The notes beneath the pieces are model-generated. The model saw only the letters and a list, made by a program, of their open reading frames with translations. It did not search any database and was not told where the DNA came from. From contig DYNT01000017.1 in assembly GCA_020720905.1 (NCBI GenBank), forward strand, positions 1 through 14,646: 14,646 nt of DNA. The letters run 5' to 3'. Shown here in pieces: positions 1 through 7,269 of the stretch (the first letter of the stretch is position 1; each line of letters starts with the position of its first letter). Source of the DNA: Micavibrio aeruginosavorus. Lineage in GTDB: Bacteria > Pseudomonadota > Alphaproteobacteria > UBA9219. The translations under genes and the position numbers were made by a program.

Positions 1-107
1 GCGACGAAGCAATCCAGCGCCGCGCGTCTGCGCGTCATAAGAGTCATATGCGTTGCAGACGCAACGCAGCTGGATTGCCACGCGCCTACGGCGCTCGCAA
101 TGACGGG
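1..107. repeat. Palindromic intergenic repeat, cut by the window edge
   Basis: A compound inverted repeat lies just after murB. The outer arms GCAATCCAGC (9-18) and GCTGGATTGC (69-78) are exact reverse complements. Between them an 8-bp stem TGCGTTGC/GCAACGCA (49-56/61-68) encloses the loop AGAC. To the right, a further small hairpin GCGCC-TAC-GGCGC (82-94) is followed by CTCGCAATGACGGGG. The outer part resembles the GTCATTGCGAGC...GCAATCCAG type of dispersed repeat seen in many bacterial genomes. The left half probably continues outside the window. No open frame is present. It could act as an mRNA 3'-end structure for murB, but no T-run follows on the minus strand, so I do not call it a terminator. 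Confidence 0.7.
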
Positions 108-121
108 GAGGGGTGGTGCAC

Positions 122-1012
122 CTAGTTTTTTCTCCCTATTCTCCTGATTTCCCATTGCAATTCAATACCTGATTGTTCGTGCACGCGTCGGCGAACTTCC
201 TCGCCAAGGGCTTCAAGGTCGGCGGCGGTGGCGCTGCCTGTATTAATCATGAAATTGCAGTGTTTTTCCGACATCTTCGCCCCGCCGATCGTCAGGCCAC
301 AACAGCCCGCCTTGTCGATCAATTCCCACGCTTTATGGCCTTGAGGATTGGCGAAAGTCGATCCACCCGTCTTTTCGCGGATGGGCTGCGCGGCGGTTCT
401 TGCTTCGGCGATGTCTTTCATGCGGGCGGCGATGGTTTCGGGAGATGCGGCGCGGCCTTGTAGCGTGGCGCTTATGAAAAGCCAATCGGCTGGCGCGGCG
501 CTGTGGCGATAGGCAAAGCCCATTTCCTGCGGCGGAATCGTATGGCTACGCCCTGCGCGATCCAGCGCGGTGATGGATGTCACGCTGTCTTTTATCTCGC
601 CGCCATGCGCGCCTGCGTTCATGCGCAGCGCGCCGCCCAGCGTCCCCGGTATGCCAGAAAGGAACTCCAGCCCCGCAATCCTCGCCTTTTGCGCGGCGCG
701 GGCGATGTTGAGATCAAGCGCCGCCGCGCCTGCCGTCAGCGTTGCGCCTTCGGTTGTGATCGAGGCAAAGGCGGGGCCAAGCTTAATGACAACGCCCGCC
801 ACGCCGCCATCGCGGATCAAAAGGTTTGAGGCAACGCCGATTACGGTGAGGGGAATTTCTTGAGGACAGGCGGCCAGAAACGCGGCTAAATCTTCCGCGT
901 CTTTTGGGGAAAAGAGAACCTCGGCATGGCCACCGACGCGAAACCATGTTTGGTCTTTGAGCGGCGCATTGGCGGTCAGCTTGCCGCGCACGTGGGGGAG
1001 TGATTTTAACAT
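122..1012 (-). CDS. murB: UDP-N-acetylenolpyruvoylglucosamine reductase MurB
   Basis: MurB reduces UDP-GlcNAc-enolpyruvate to UDP-MurNAc with NADPH and bound FAD in the cytoplasm, the second committed step of peptidoglycan precursor synthesis. The 296-residue protein shows the FAD-binding segment (FRVGG at 24-28, ASNLLIRDGG at 61-70), SGIPGTLGGALRMNAGAHG (119-137), the YRHS motif (168-171), KTGGSTFANP (214-223) with the proton-donating serine at 218, and HCNFMINTGSATAAD (251-265). The C-terminal WEIRRIG carries the conserved acid (probably E288). The frame could open further upstream at a TTG (1048), but the ATG at 1012 is preferred because a GAGGGG lies 4 nt before it and the protein then starts as family members do. 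It is the last gene of the run, 277 nt after murC, with a repeat-filled gap before it. Confidence 0.96.
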   Translation of the reverse strand: MLKSLPHVRGKLTANAPLKDQTWFRVGGHAEVLFSPKDAEDLAAFLAACPQEIPLTVIGVASNLLIRDGGVAGVVIKLGPAFASITTEGATLTAGAAALDLNIARAAQKARIAGLEFLSGIPGTLGGALRMNAGAHGGEIKDSVTSITALDRAGRSHTIPPQEMGFAYRHSAAPADWLFISATLQGRAASPETIAARMKDIAEARTAAQPIREKTGGSTFANPQGHKAWELIDKAGCCGLTIGGAKMSEKHCNFMINTGSATAADLEALGEEVRRRVHEQSGIELQWEIRRIGRKN

Positions 1013-1046
1013 GATTCCCCTCGCCAGAAAAAAAGGGGAAAGAACC

Positions 1047-1113
1047 AAACGGGATCCCCGCTTTGCCTTTTCGCCCGCAGCAAGGGCGGCGGGACGAGGG
1101 CGCGGGGATGACG
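1047..1113. repeat. GGGATCCCCGC palindromic repeat, long-loop copy
   Basis: The arms ATCCCCGC (1054-1061) and GCGGGGAT (1102-1109) are exact reverse complements around a 40-nt loop, which itself holds CGCCC/GGGCG (1072-1076/1084-1088). The right end reads GATGACG, as in the other copies. The left flank (AAGAACCAAACGGGATCC) closely matches the flank of the copy at 7270, which shows that the two are related. It sits about 35 nt upstream of the murB start codon. Confidence 0.75.
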
Positions 1114-1215
1114 TCCCTTTTTCAAAAATGCTTTTATTGGTAAAGGCGTGTTTTCCGTTCGGAAGAGGAAACGGCCTTTGTTTTTTAATAGCTGATGGTT
1201 CGTTTTAAGAAAAGC

Positions 1216-1243
1216 CGTCATTCCCGCGAAAGCGGGTATCCCG
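1216..1243. repeat. Palindromic repeat, inverted copy with terminator-like T-run on plus strand
   Basis: ATTCCCGC (1220-1227) and GCGGGTAT (1232-1239) pair with one mismatch around a GAAA loop. The unit starts CGTCAT and ends ATCCCG, so it is the same family as the repeat at 1047-1113 in the opposite orientation. On the plus strand the hairpin is followed by eight T (1244-1251), an intrinsic-terminator shape antisense to the operon. No plus-strand gene is there to be terminated. Confidence 0.75.
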
Positions 1244-1289
1244 TTTTTTTTATGGGGAAAGAGGATCATGGGCATGTTCGTCCTGTTTT

Positions 1290-2753
1290 TTAGGTTGAGC
1301 TACGAAGCAAAGCTTCCAGCTCGGCAGGTAGAGCGTGCGCCCATGCGGAAATTGTTCCTGCGCCAAGGCAGATGACGTAATCGCCTTCGCATACCAGCGC
1401 GCTGATCGTTTGCGCCAGCGCTTGCGGTGAGGGCAGGGCGATGGCCTCGCGGTGGCCGTGGGCGCGAAGGCCTTCGACAAGCGCTTCTTTATTCGCGCCT
1501 TCGATGGGGCTTTCGCCAGCCGGATGCACATCGGCGACGATCACGCAATCAGCGTCGTTAAAGCAGGTGCAAAACTCAGTCATCAAACTGGACAGGCGTG
1601 AATAGCGATGGGGCTGCATGACCGCTATCACGCGGCCCTTATCGCCCTTGGCTTGCAGCGCGGCTTGCAGCGTTGCCTTGATTTCGATGGGGTGATGCGC
1701 GTAATCGTCCACGATGGTAATGCCACCCACGTAACCGGTGCGCGTAAAGCGACGCTTGACGCCTTCGAACTTGCTAAGGGCGCGGCGCATGACGTCGTGG
1801 GTCAAGCCCAACTGCCAACCAACAGCCAAGGCCGAAAGGACGTTTTGCACGTTATGAAGGCCAATAACGGGCAAGAAAAGCTGCGCCAGTGTAGTCGTTT
1901 GATCCGTTTTGCGGCAGATAAAATGGACATCAAAGGTTGAGCCGTCAGGGCTGGCCTTGATATTGACGGCACGCACGTCAGCTTGCGGCGATAGGCCATA
2001 GGTGATGATTTTGCGGTCCTTAATGCGTGAGACCATCGCTTGCACTTCGGGATGATCGATGCACAAAACCGCAAAGCCATAAAAGGGGATGTTTTCAACA
2101 AAAGTATCATAGGCGCGGCGCACCGCATCGAACGTTTTATAGTGATCCAGATGCTCGGGATCCATGTTGGTGACGATGCCAATGGTAGCGGGAAGCTTGG
2201 TAAAGCTGCCATCGGATTCATCCGTTTCCACGACCATCCAATCGCCGCTGCCAAGGCGGGCGTTGGTGCCATAGGTGTTGATGATCCCGCCGTTGATAAC
2301 CGTGGGGTCAAGCTCCGCTTCGTCAAATAGCGTCGCGATCATCGACGTCGTCGTTGTCTTGCCATGCGTGCCGCCAACGCCAACCGCCCATTTCAGGCGC
2401 ATCAGCTCCCCCAACATTTCGGCGCGGCGCACGATGGGCAAGAAGGCCTTACGCGCGGCGATGACTTCGGGATTGTCTTTTTTGACGGCGGAGGAAATGA
2501 CGATGATGGCGGCGTTGCCAATGTTTTCGGCCTTGTGCCCAGTCATGATGGAAAGCCCCATGCCGCGCAAACGGCGAGCATTTGCGTTATCGGTCAGATC
2601 GCTGCCCTGCACTTGATAGCCAAGGGTGTGCAGGATTTCTGCGATGCCGCTCATCCCTATGCCCCCGATGCCGACGAAGTGGATCAGCCCGATGTTAAGG
2701 GGCGTGAAAAGTTGCGTCTTATTAGCCGTCAAGGGCGCTGTCGGTAGGGTCAT
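1290..2753 (-). CDS. murC: UDP-N-acetylmuramate--L-alanine ligase MurC
   Basis: MurC joins L-alanine to UDP-MurNAc with ATP, the first amino acid of the stem peptide, in the cytoplasm. The 487-residue protein has the full Mur ligase layout. The N-terminal UDP-binding loop is VGIGGIGMSG (27-36). The ATP-binding loop is GTHGKTTTT (128-136). The central ETDESDGSF and TNMDPEHLDHY motifs follow, then the C-terminal domain with VDDYAHHPIEIKATL and the C-terminal CLGAGTISAWA. The length is normal for the family. The ATG at 2753 gives the expected N-terminus, but no clear Shine-Dalgarno precedes it (CATAAAGCATATTC). It starts 15 nt after the unknown gene ends, so it is probably co-transcribed with that gene. 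The usual murG-murC adjacency is broken by the 270-codon insertion. Confidence 0.98.
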   Translation of the reverse strand: MTLPTAPLTANKTQLFTPLNIGLIHFVGIGGIGMSGIAEILHTLGYQVQGSDLTDNANARRLRGMGLSIMTGHKAENIGNAAIIVISSAVKKDNPEVIAARKAFLPIVRRAEMLGELMRLKWAVGVGGTHGKTTTTSMIATLFDEAELDPTVINGGIINTYGTNARLGSGDWMVVETDESDGSFTKLPATIGIVTNMDPEHLDHYKTFDAVRRAYDTFVENIPFYGFAVLCIDHPEVQAMVSRIKDRKIITYGLSPQADVRAVNIKASPDGSTFDVHFICRKTDQTTTLAQLFLPVIGLHNVQNVLSALAVGWQLGLTHDVMRRALSKFEGVKRRFTRTGYVGGITIVDDYAHHPIEIKATLQAALQAKGDKGRVIAVMQPHRYSRLSSLMTEFCTCFNDADCVIVADVHPAGESPIEGANKEALVEGLRAHGHREAIALPSPQALAQTISALVCEGDYVICLGAGTISAWAHALPAELEALLRSST

Positions 2754-2768
2754 GAATATGCTTTATGG

Positions 2769-3581
2769 TTAGAGTATTGACGCAGGCTGTTTCCCATTTT
2801 GACGAGCAGACGGAATTTTTTGTTGTGAAGTCGCATCTTTGCTTCTTATGGAAGGGTTGTTTTTCTTTGTTGTGGGGGCGGATGTTAGTGTTGTTGCAGT
2901 TCCGCTCAAGAATTGAGCGTAGCGCTCTTCAAGAAACTTAGGCACGACAATATCTTCATTTTTTACATCAAAAACGCATGTTTGAAACTGGTGATTAAAA
3001 AAGTAATTATCATCGCTTCGAACGCGAATGGTGCCATCTTCTCTTTTGCCAAGAATAAGGGCATAGGCCCCTTTTTTAAGAACATTGTTTTTTGCCAAGA
3101 GAGGTATGCCAAAACAATCGAGGTTGTTGACTTGAGTATCTGCCTTTATGCCGACATGTATGCCTTTTGATGCTACCTTTGAGTAATCTTTATCAATAGC
3201 ATTTTCTTTATAACGTACCGTTTGCGCTAAGGCTGCAAGTGTAAACAGTGAAACGACGGGAAGCCCGATAAGAGCCCCCAAAATCTTGCCTGCAGTGCGC
3301 GTTCTTTGTTTTCCAATTTCTCTAGAACGATTGTAAAGTTTAACGGCTCCGAATGTTGTTGCTGCAGCTAATGTTATGGCTCCAAGTTTTGTTGCTGAAG
3401 CTAATGTTAGAGGCTGTTGTGTAAGACTAAGGGCAAAGGGTAGAAGAAATGGAGCTGCCATAACAGCAATATACGTTGCAGCGACTCGTCTGGTTTCTCG
3501 TTCTTTTTTTACTCTTTTTTCAGTTTCCGTCGCTTGCCTTGCAGCATTACGTGCACAAATATCTTCTTTATCTCTATACAT
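2769..3581 (-). CDS. Unknown AT-rich gene, predicted three-helix membrane protein
   Basis: I do not recognise this 270-residue protein. It opens with a very charged stretch (1-33, rich in R, K and E), then shows three likely membrane segments at about 34-54, 58-81 and 98-121, with a basic loop (82-99) between the second and third. By the positive-inside rule the N-terminus is cytoplasmic and residues 122-270 would be outside the membrane. That part holds two cysteines (156 and 202) that could pair and a Ser/Thr/Lys/Gln-rich low-complexity tail (about 225-270). The start ATG is preceded by an ideal AGGAGG 5 nt away, unlike its neighbours. Base composition is about 39% G+C in four lines counted by eye, against 73% in one murG line, suggesting a gene acquired from elsewhere or evolving differently. 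It lies between murG (84 nt away) and murC (15 nt). Location suggests, but does not show, a cell-envelope role. Confidence 0.8.
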   Translation of the reverse strand: MYRDKEDICARNAARQATETEKRVKKERETRRVAATYIAVMAAPFLLPFALSLTQQPLTLASATKLGAITLAAATTFGAVKLYNRSREIGKQRTRTAGKILGALIGLPVVSLFTLAALAQTVRYKENAIDKDYSKVASKGIHVGIKADTQVNNLDCFGIPLLAKNNVLKKGAYALILGKREDGTIRVRSDDNYFFNHQFQTCVFDVKNEDIVVPKFLEERYAQFLSGTATTLTSAPTTKKNNPSIRSKDATSQQKIPSARQNGKQPASIL

Positions 3582-3586
3582 GCTAT

Positions 3587-3592
3587 CCTCCT
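3587..3592 (-). promoter_or_regulatory. Perfect Shine-Dalgarno of the unknown gene
   Basis: The minus strand reads AGGAGG with 5 nt (ATAGC) before the ATG at 3581. This fixes the start of the unknown gene. It is the strongest ribosome site in the window; murC, murG and mraY have weak or no such site. Confidence 0.85.
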
Positions 3593-3599
3593 AAAATTA

Positions 3600-3645
3600 G
3601 TTATAATGATGTGGTAAACTTATTACATTCTTCGATTTTGTTCAA
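3600..3645 (-). promoter_or_regulatory. Possible promoter of the unknown gene
   Basis: The 84-nt gap after murG is A/T rich. On the minus strand it contains TTGAAC (3640-3645) with TAAGTT 17 nt later (3617-3622), and, nearer the gene, TATAAC (3600-3605), a five-of-six match to the -10 consensus but without a good -35. Either could serve as an internal promoter driving the unknown gene and murC-murB. The matches are modest and A/T-rich DNA gives such hits by chance. Confidence 0.25.
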
Positions 3646-3665
3646 GTTTATGATGGAATTCGTTT

Positions 3666-4856
3666 TTATGAATAAAACTCGTGCGTTGCTAGAGCCAAAA
3701 GGCTTTCTTGGCCGTCTCTGTCGGGATTGGCGCTGAGGGCTGCGAGCGTTTTTGGCGTGGGAAGACCCATGGCTTTATAAACGCAATCGGCCAAGGCATC
3801 GGCGGCCGTGATGCTGCCCCAACCGCGTGCGGCGGCGGCGGTTTTGCCAAGCGTGGCGGGCATGGTCAAAAGCGATTCAAGGCGCATGGCCAAAGATTCG
3901 GGCAAAAACGCTTCTTCGGGAATAAGCCACGCGCCGCCTGCCTCGGCCAAGGCGGCCGCGTTGGCTTTTTGCTCACCCGCATGGCCGTGGGGAAAGGGGA
4001 CAAGGATGGAAGGGCGGCCAATCGCGGCCAGCTCGGCAATCGCGCCGCCGCCTGCGCGGCCAATCACCAAATGGGCGGCGGCCATGCGTTCGGGAACGTC
4101 TTTGAAGAAGGCGGAAACTTCGGCCACGATGCCAGCGGCGGCAAAAGCGGCGCGGGCGACTTCGATATCTTCGGCGCGGCATTGCTGCGCGACGATCATG
4201 CGGCTGCGTAACACTTCGGGTATAAGCTCTAACGCTTTGGGGATGACGTGGGTGAAAACGCTGGCGCCGAGTGAGCCACCAAGGACAAGAAGGCGGATGG
4301 GATCGTCTTTGCCCAAAGGTGGATAGGGGTCGCCTCGGTGCGCGGCAAAAGCGGGGCGAACAGGGTTTCCGGTGTGGACAAGATGCGTTTCGTTGAGGGA
4401 GGGCATGCCCACCACGTGGGGGAAGGCTGTGCATAGCGTATGCGCCATGGGGGTCATCGTGCGGTTGGCGCGGCCTAGGACGGCGTTTTGTTCATGAAGG
4501 ATGATGGGCACGCCCGATCTTACGGCGGCATAGAGAAGCGGAACGGAAGGATAGCCGCCAAACCCGACAACTGCCGATGGGCGTTGGCGGTGGATGAGCC
4601 ATAAGGCTTGCGCGACGCCGATGCCCATAAGGGCGATGCTCAGCGCCTTGCGGATCAGGCCTTTGCCCAAGGGGCAGGCATGAAGGTGATAAACGGGGAG
4701 GGAGAGCTCGCCGCCAAATTGTTGCCCGCGTGAGTCTGTGACCAGTGCCACACGTGCCCCGCGTCCCAGAAGCTCACGCGCAAGCGCTTCGGCGGGAAAG
4801 ACGTGGCCACCGGTTCCTCCGGCAGCCAAAAGGATCAAAGGCGGCGTATCGCGCAT
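3666..4856 (-). CDS. murG: Undecaprenyl-PP-MurNAc-pentapeptide GlcNAc transferase MurG
   Basis: MurG transfers GlcNAc from UDP-GlcNAc onto lipid I to make lipid II at the inner face of the cytoplasmic membrane. The 396-residue GT-B protein shows GGTGGH near the N-terminus (13-18), GFGGYPSVP (98-106), HEQNAVLGRANR (121-132), TGNPVRP (162-168), the hinge loop GGSLGA (193-198) and the UDP-binding region GRAGGGAIAELAAIGRPS (266-283) followed by VPFPH and GEQKANA. In relatives the first of these reads R-S/A-G-A-S/L-T, so the run of glycines at 269-271 is a slight departure. The C-terminal tail (about 362-396) is a little longer than usual. Translation from the ATG at 4856 gives the expected N-terminus; a weak AAAAGG lies 9 nt upstream. 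It follows ftsW after 96 nt and is followed by the unknown gene rather than murC. Confidence 0.97.
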   Translation of the reverse strand: MRDTPPLILLAAGGTGGHVFPAEALARELLGRGARVALVTDSRGQQFGGELSLPVYHLHACPLGKGLIRKALSIALMGIGVAQALWLIHRQRPSAVVGFGGYPSVPLLYAAVRSGVPIILHEQNAVLGRANRTMTPMAHTLCTAFPHVVGMPSLNETHLVHTGNPVRPAFAAHRGDPYPPLGKDDPIRLLVLGGSLGASVFTHVIPKALELIPEVLRSRMIVAQQCRAEDIEVARAAFAAAGIVAEVSAFFKDVPERMAAAHLVIGRAGGGAIAELAAIGRPSILVPFPHGHAGEQKANAAALAEAGGAWLIPEEAFLPESLAMRLESLLTMPATLGKTAAAARGWGSITAADALADCVYKAMGLPTPKTLAALSANPDRDGQESLLALATHEFYS

Positions 4857-4869
4857 GGGGCAAAACCTT

Positions 4870-4904
4870 TTAAGGGAGCGGTGTTGTATTTAAAACGCCC
4901 TTAA
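4870..4904. repeat. Inverted repeat in the ftsW-murG spacer
   Basis: TTAAGGG (4870-4876) and CCCTTAA (4898-4904) are exact reverse complements 21 nt apart. In the mRNA the stem would end just before the weak AAAAGG ahead of murG (start at 4856), so it could influence murG translation. The stem is only 7 bp with a long loop; the role is a guess. Confidence 0.35.
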
Positions 4905-4952
4905 TAGAGCGCTTTTTATGGCGATCCGCAAGGGTTGGAAGCCAAAAAAGAA

Positions 4953-6071
4953 TCAAATATCCATAAGGCCATAGCGCTTGCGGGTGAAGGCGAGCAACAT
5001 CCCCATCTGGATGGCGATGGCCCACAGGGACGACCCGCCATAGGATATGAAGGGCAAGGTCATGCCCTTGGTGGGGATCAGGTGCAGGGTGGAGCCAAAA
5101 TTAATGGCGGTTTGCAGACCGAATTCAATCAAAAGGCCGCTGACGGCCAGCAGGATAAACAGGTTGTTTTCGCCCCGTAGTTTCCACAAGCCGCGCAGGA
5201 TGATAAAGGAAAACAAAAGGACGATGACCAGCGTGCCTATCAGCCCCAGTTCCTCCCCCGCGACGGCAAAGATAAAATCCGCATGCGCATCGGGAAGCGC
5301 CATCTTGACCGTTCCTGCGCCAGGGCCTGTGCCGAATAAGCCGCCATGGGTAAAGGCTTCCAGCGCTTTATCGGTTTGATAGGTGTCGCCGCTATGGCTG
5401 ATGAAGCGATCAAAGCGCGAGGCAAAATGCGGAAAAAAGGTATAGGCGCAGAAAAGCCCCGCGATACCCAAAACGGGAAGCGCCGCCGCAAAAATAAGGG
5501 GCATCCCCGCCAAGAAAAATTGGGCAAACCAGATTAGGGAAACTAACATCGTCATGCCAATGTCGGGTTGGGCCAGAAGGCCAAGGAGGATCAACGCATA
5601 GAGTGTCATGTTAAGGCCTAGCGCTGGAAAGCCAAGGCGGCTGCATTGGCGGGCAAAGAGCCACGCGGCGATCACGGCGAAGAAGGGCTTGATGAACTCA
5701 GACGGTTGGATGGACAGGCCAAGAAGGCTTAGCCAGCGCGTCGCGCCTTTAATCTCAACGCCGAAAAAAGGCGTGGCGGCTAAAAGCGGCAGAAAGAGAA
5801 GAAGCCCGCCTATGGCCAAAGAACGAACATGGCGCGGCGAGAAAAGAGAGATGGCCAGCATCATCAATAACGCCGGAACCAGCATGACCAAATGACGCTC
5901 AACAAAGTAAAAGTTGCTCAGGCCATGCTTAACGGCCACGGCGGGCGTGGCGGCTTGGATCAAAAGGATGCCGATGCCTATCAAGATGACGATAGCGCCA
6001 AGCGTCCAGCGATCCACCGTCCACCACCAGCGGCCAATAATCGTTTGATCGGTACGGGCAAGGGCTGGCAT
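4953..6071 (-). CDS. ftsW: Septal peptidoglycan glycosyltransferase FtsW (SEDS family)
   Basis: FtsW polymerises lipid II into glycan strands at the division septum, working with the transpeptidase FtsI encoded upstream. The 372-residue polytopic membrane protein has about ten hydrophobic segments. SEDS signatures are visible: KGATRWLSLLGLSIQPSEF (108-126), the long external loop ending in LPDAHADFIFAVAGEELG (259-276) that carries the conserved acidic residues, and KGMTLPFISYGGSS (335-348). The frame opens 24 codons earlier (6143), inside mraY, but the ATG at 6071 gives the standard alphaproteobacterial start with RTDQ and GRWWWTVDRW, and an AAGGGGG overlapping the mraY stop lies 9 nt before it. 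Only 14 nt separate it from mraY, where murD would be expected. Confidence 0.97.
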   Translation of the reverse strand: MPALARTDQTIIGRWWWTVDRWTLGAIVILIGIGILLIQAATPAVAVKHGLSNFYFVERHLVMLVPALLMMLAISLFSPRHVRSLAIGGLLLFLPLLAATPFFGVEIKGATRWLSLLGLSIQPSEFIKPFFAVIAAWLFARQCSRLGFPALGLNMTLYALILLGLLAQPDIGMTMLVSLIWFAQFFLAGMPLIFAAALPVLGIAGLFCAYTFFPHFASRFDRFISHSGDTYQTDKALEAFTHGGLFGTGPGAGTVKMALPDAHADFIFAVAGEELGLIGTLVIVLLFSFIILRGLWKLRGENNLFILLAVSGLLIEFGLQTAINFGSTLHLIPTKGMTLPFISYGGSSLWAIAIQMGMLLAFTRKRYGLMDI

Positions 6072-6085
6072 GATCCGTGTCCCCC

Positions 6086-7171
6086 TTATCGTAGTTTTAA
6101 GGTGGACATGCCAATCAGCGCAAGGATGCAGGCGATGATCCAAAAACGGATCACGACTGTTGGCTCGGACCAGCCCAGTTTTTCGAAATGGTGATGAATG
6201 GGCGCCATTTTAAAGACGCGCTTGCCGGTGAGCTTGAAGGAGGCTACTTGGATGATGACGGAGACGGTTTCCATCACAAACAGGCCGCCGATGATGGCCA
6301 GCACGATTTCATGTTTGATGATGATCGCGATCACGCCAAGGGAGCTGCCCAAGGCAAGCGAGCCCGTATCCCCCATGAACACCTGCGCGGGCGGCGTGTT
6401 GAACCACAGAAAGCCAAGGCATGCGCCGACCAAAGCACCGCAGCAAACGGAAAGCTCCCCCGCGCCTGCCACGTGCGCGATTTGCAGGTAATTGGCGAAG
6501 ACGATATTGCCGACAAGATAGGCGATAAGTCCAAAGCAGAGGGCGACGATCAGGACGGGCACGGTGGCAAGGCCATCAAGGCCATCTGTCAGATTGACGG
6601 CGTTGCTGGCCCCCACCATCACGAAAACCGCGAAGGCGATGAAGAAGCCACCCAAGGGCAGCCACAAATCTTTAAAGAAGGGAATGGCAATATCGGTGAC
6701 GTGGTTGCCTGTGGCTGTTTGCATGATGGCATAGGTTGCCACCGCCGCGATGATAATCTGGATGCCAAGACGAACCTTGGCCGGAACGCCGTGGACATTG
6801 CGCTTTGTGAGTTTTTGATAGTCATCCACAAAACCGACCAGTCCAAAACTGGCTGTGACAAACAAAACAATCCAAATATAAGCGTTTTTTAAATCGCCCC
6901 ATAATAGCGTGCTGACAATCACAGAGATAAGGATCATCAGTCCCCCCATGGTAGGCGTGCCGCGTTTTTTCAGATGCGTTTCAGGGCCATCGTCACGAAT
7001 GGGCTGACCTTCGCCTTGTTTGGCGCGAAGCCAGCGGATTAGGCGTGGGCCAAGCACAAAACAAAGGATCAAGGCGGTGAGCAACGCGCCGCCTGTGCGA
7101 AACGTGATATAGCGGAAGAGGTTGAACGCAATAAATTCCTGCGCATAGGGAAAAAGAAGATAATAAAGCAT
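6086..7171 (-). CDS. mraY: Phospho-MurNAc-pentapeptide translocase MraY
   Basis: MraY transfers phospho-MurNAc-pentapeptide from UDP to undecaprenyl phosphate, making lipid I in the cytoplasmic membrane. The 361-residue protein has the family's usual length and about ten membrane helices. Conserved parts are GTPTMGGL (71-78), the Asp pair in VDDYQKL (D116, D117), NAVNLTDGLDGLA (190-202), the catalytic MGDTG (D268) and the PIHHHFE loop (324-330). The positions match the known family residues almost exactly. The ATG at 7171 is the natural start; the only purine-rich site (AAAAGG) is about 12 nt away, which is weak. A 302-nt repeat-filled gap separates it from murF, so expression may rely on read-through past hairpins or on a promoter I cannot identify. 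Confidence 0.98.
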   Translation of the reverse strand: MLYYLLFPYAQEFIAFNLFRYITFRTGGALLTALILCFVLGPRLIRWLRAKQGEGQPIRDDGPETHLKKRGTPTMGGLMILISVIVSTLLWGDLKNAYIWIVLFVTASFGLVGFVDDYQKLTKRNVHGVPAKVRLGIQIIIAAVATYAIMQTATGNHVTDIAIPFFKDLWLPLGGFFIAFAVFVMVGASNAVNLTDGLDGLATVPVLIVALCFGLIAYLVGNIVFANYLQIAHVAGAGELSVCCGALVGACLGFLWFNTPPAQVFMGDTGSLALGSSLGVIAIIIKHEIVLAIIGGLFVMETVSVIIQVASFKLTGKRVFKMAPIHHHFEKLGWSEPTVVIRFWIIACILALIGMSTLKLR

Positions 7172-7269
7172 GGTGCGTTAAGGCCTTTTCTATTGGGTTT
7201 CCGTCATTCCGGAAAAACTTTCTCTCGTATACTGCTTCCACTTCAAGCGTTGGAAAACCTTAAAGAAAC

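Larger units (their letters stand above)
1013..1289. other. murC-murB intergenic gap without a gene
   Basis: This 277-nt spacer holds two members of a palindromic repeat family in opposite orientation (1047-1113 and 1216-1243, listed separately), the murB ribosome site (complement of CCCCTC, 1017-1022) and otherwise A/T-rich sequence. A short palindrome TTCCG-TT-CGGAA lies near 1153-1164. Frames that cross it have no recognisable protein content. No clear promoter for murB was found on the minus strand. Confidence 0.7.

Noticed and set aside
1215..1251. Intrinsic terminator for murC on the minus strand
   Set aside because: The T-run is on the plus-strand side only; on the minus strand the hairpin is followed by GACGGCTTTTCTT, too weak to call.
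1006..1275. 89-codon minus-strand frame in the murC-murB gap
   Set aside because: It translates the palindromic repeats (IPAFAGMT is the usual reading of such units) and has no gene-like content.
3708..4326. Two long overlapping plus-strand frames (167 and 172 codons)
   Set aside because: Both are antisense to murG with Gly/Ala-rich, low-information translations; murG is complete.
6072..6143. 24-codon N-terminal extension of FtsW
   Set aside because: It would overlap the end of mraY and adds a His/Cys-rich stretch absent from the family; the ATG at 6071 has a ribosome site and the standard N-terminus.
6188..6892. 234-codon plus-strand open frame
   Set aside because: It is antisense to mraY, whose every motif is intact; its His/Asp/Gly-rich composition is what the complement of a membrane-protein gene gives.
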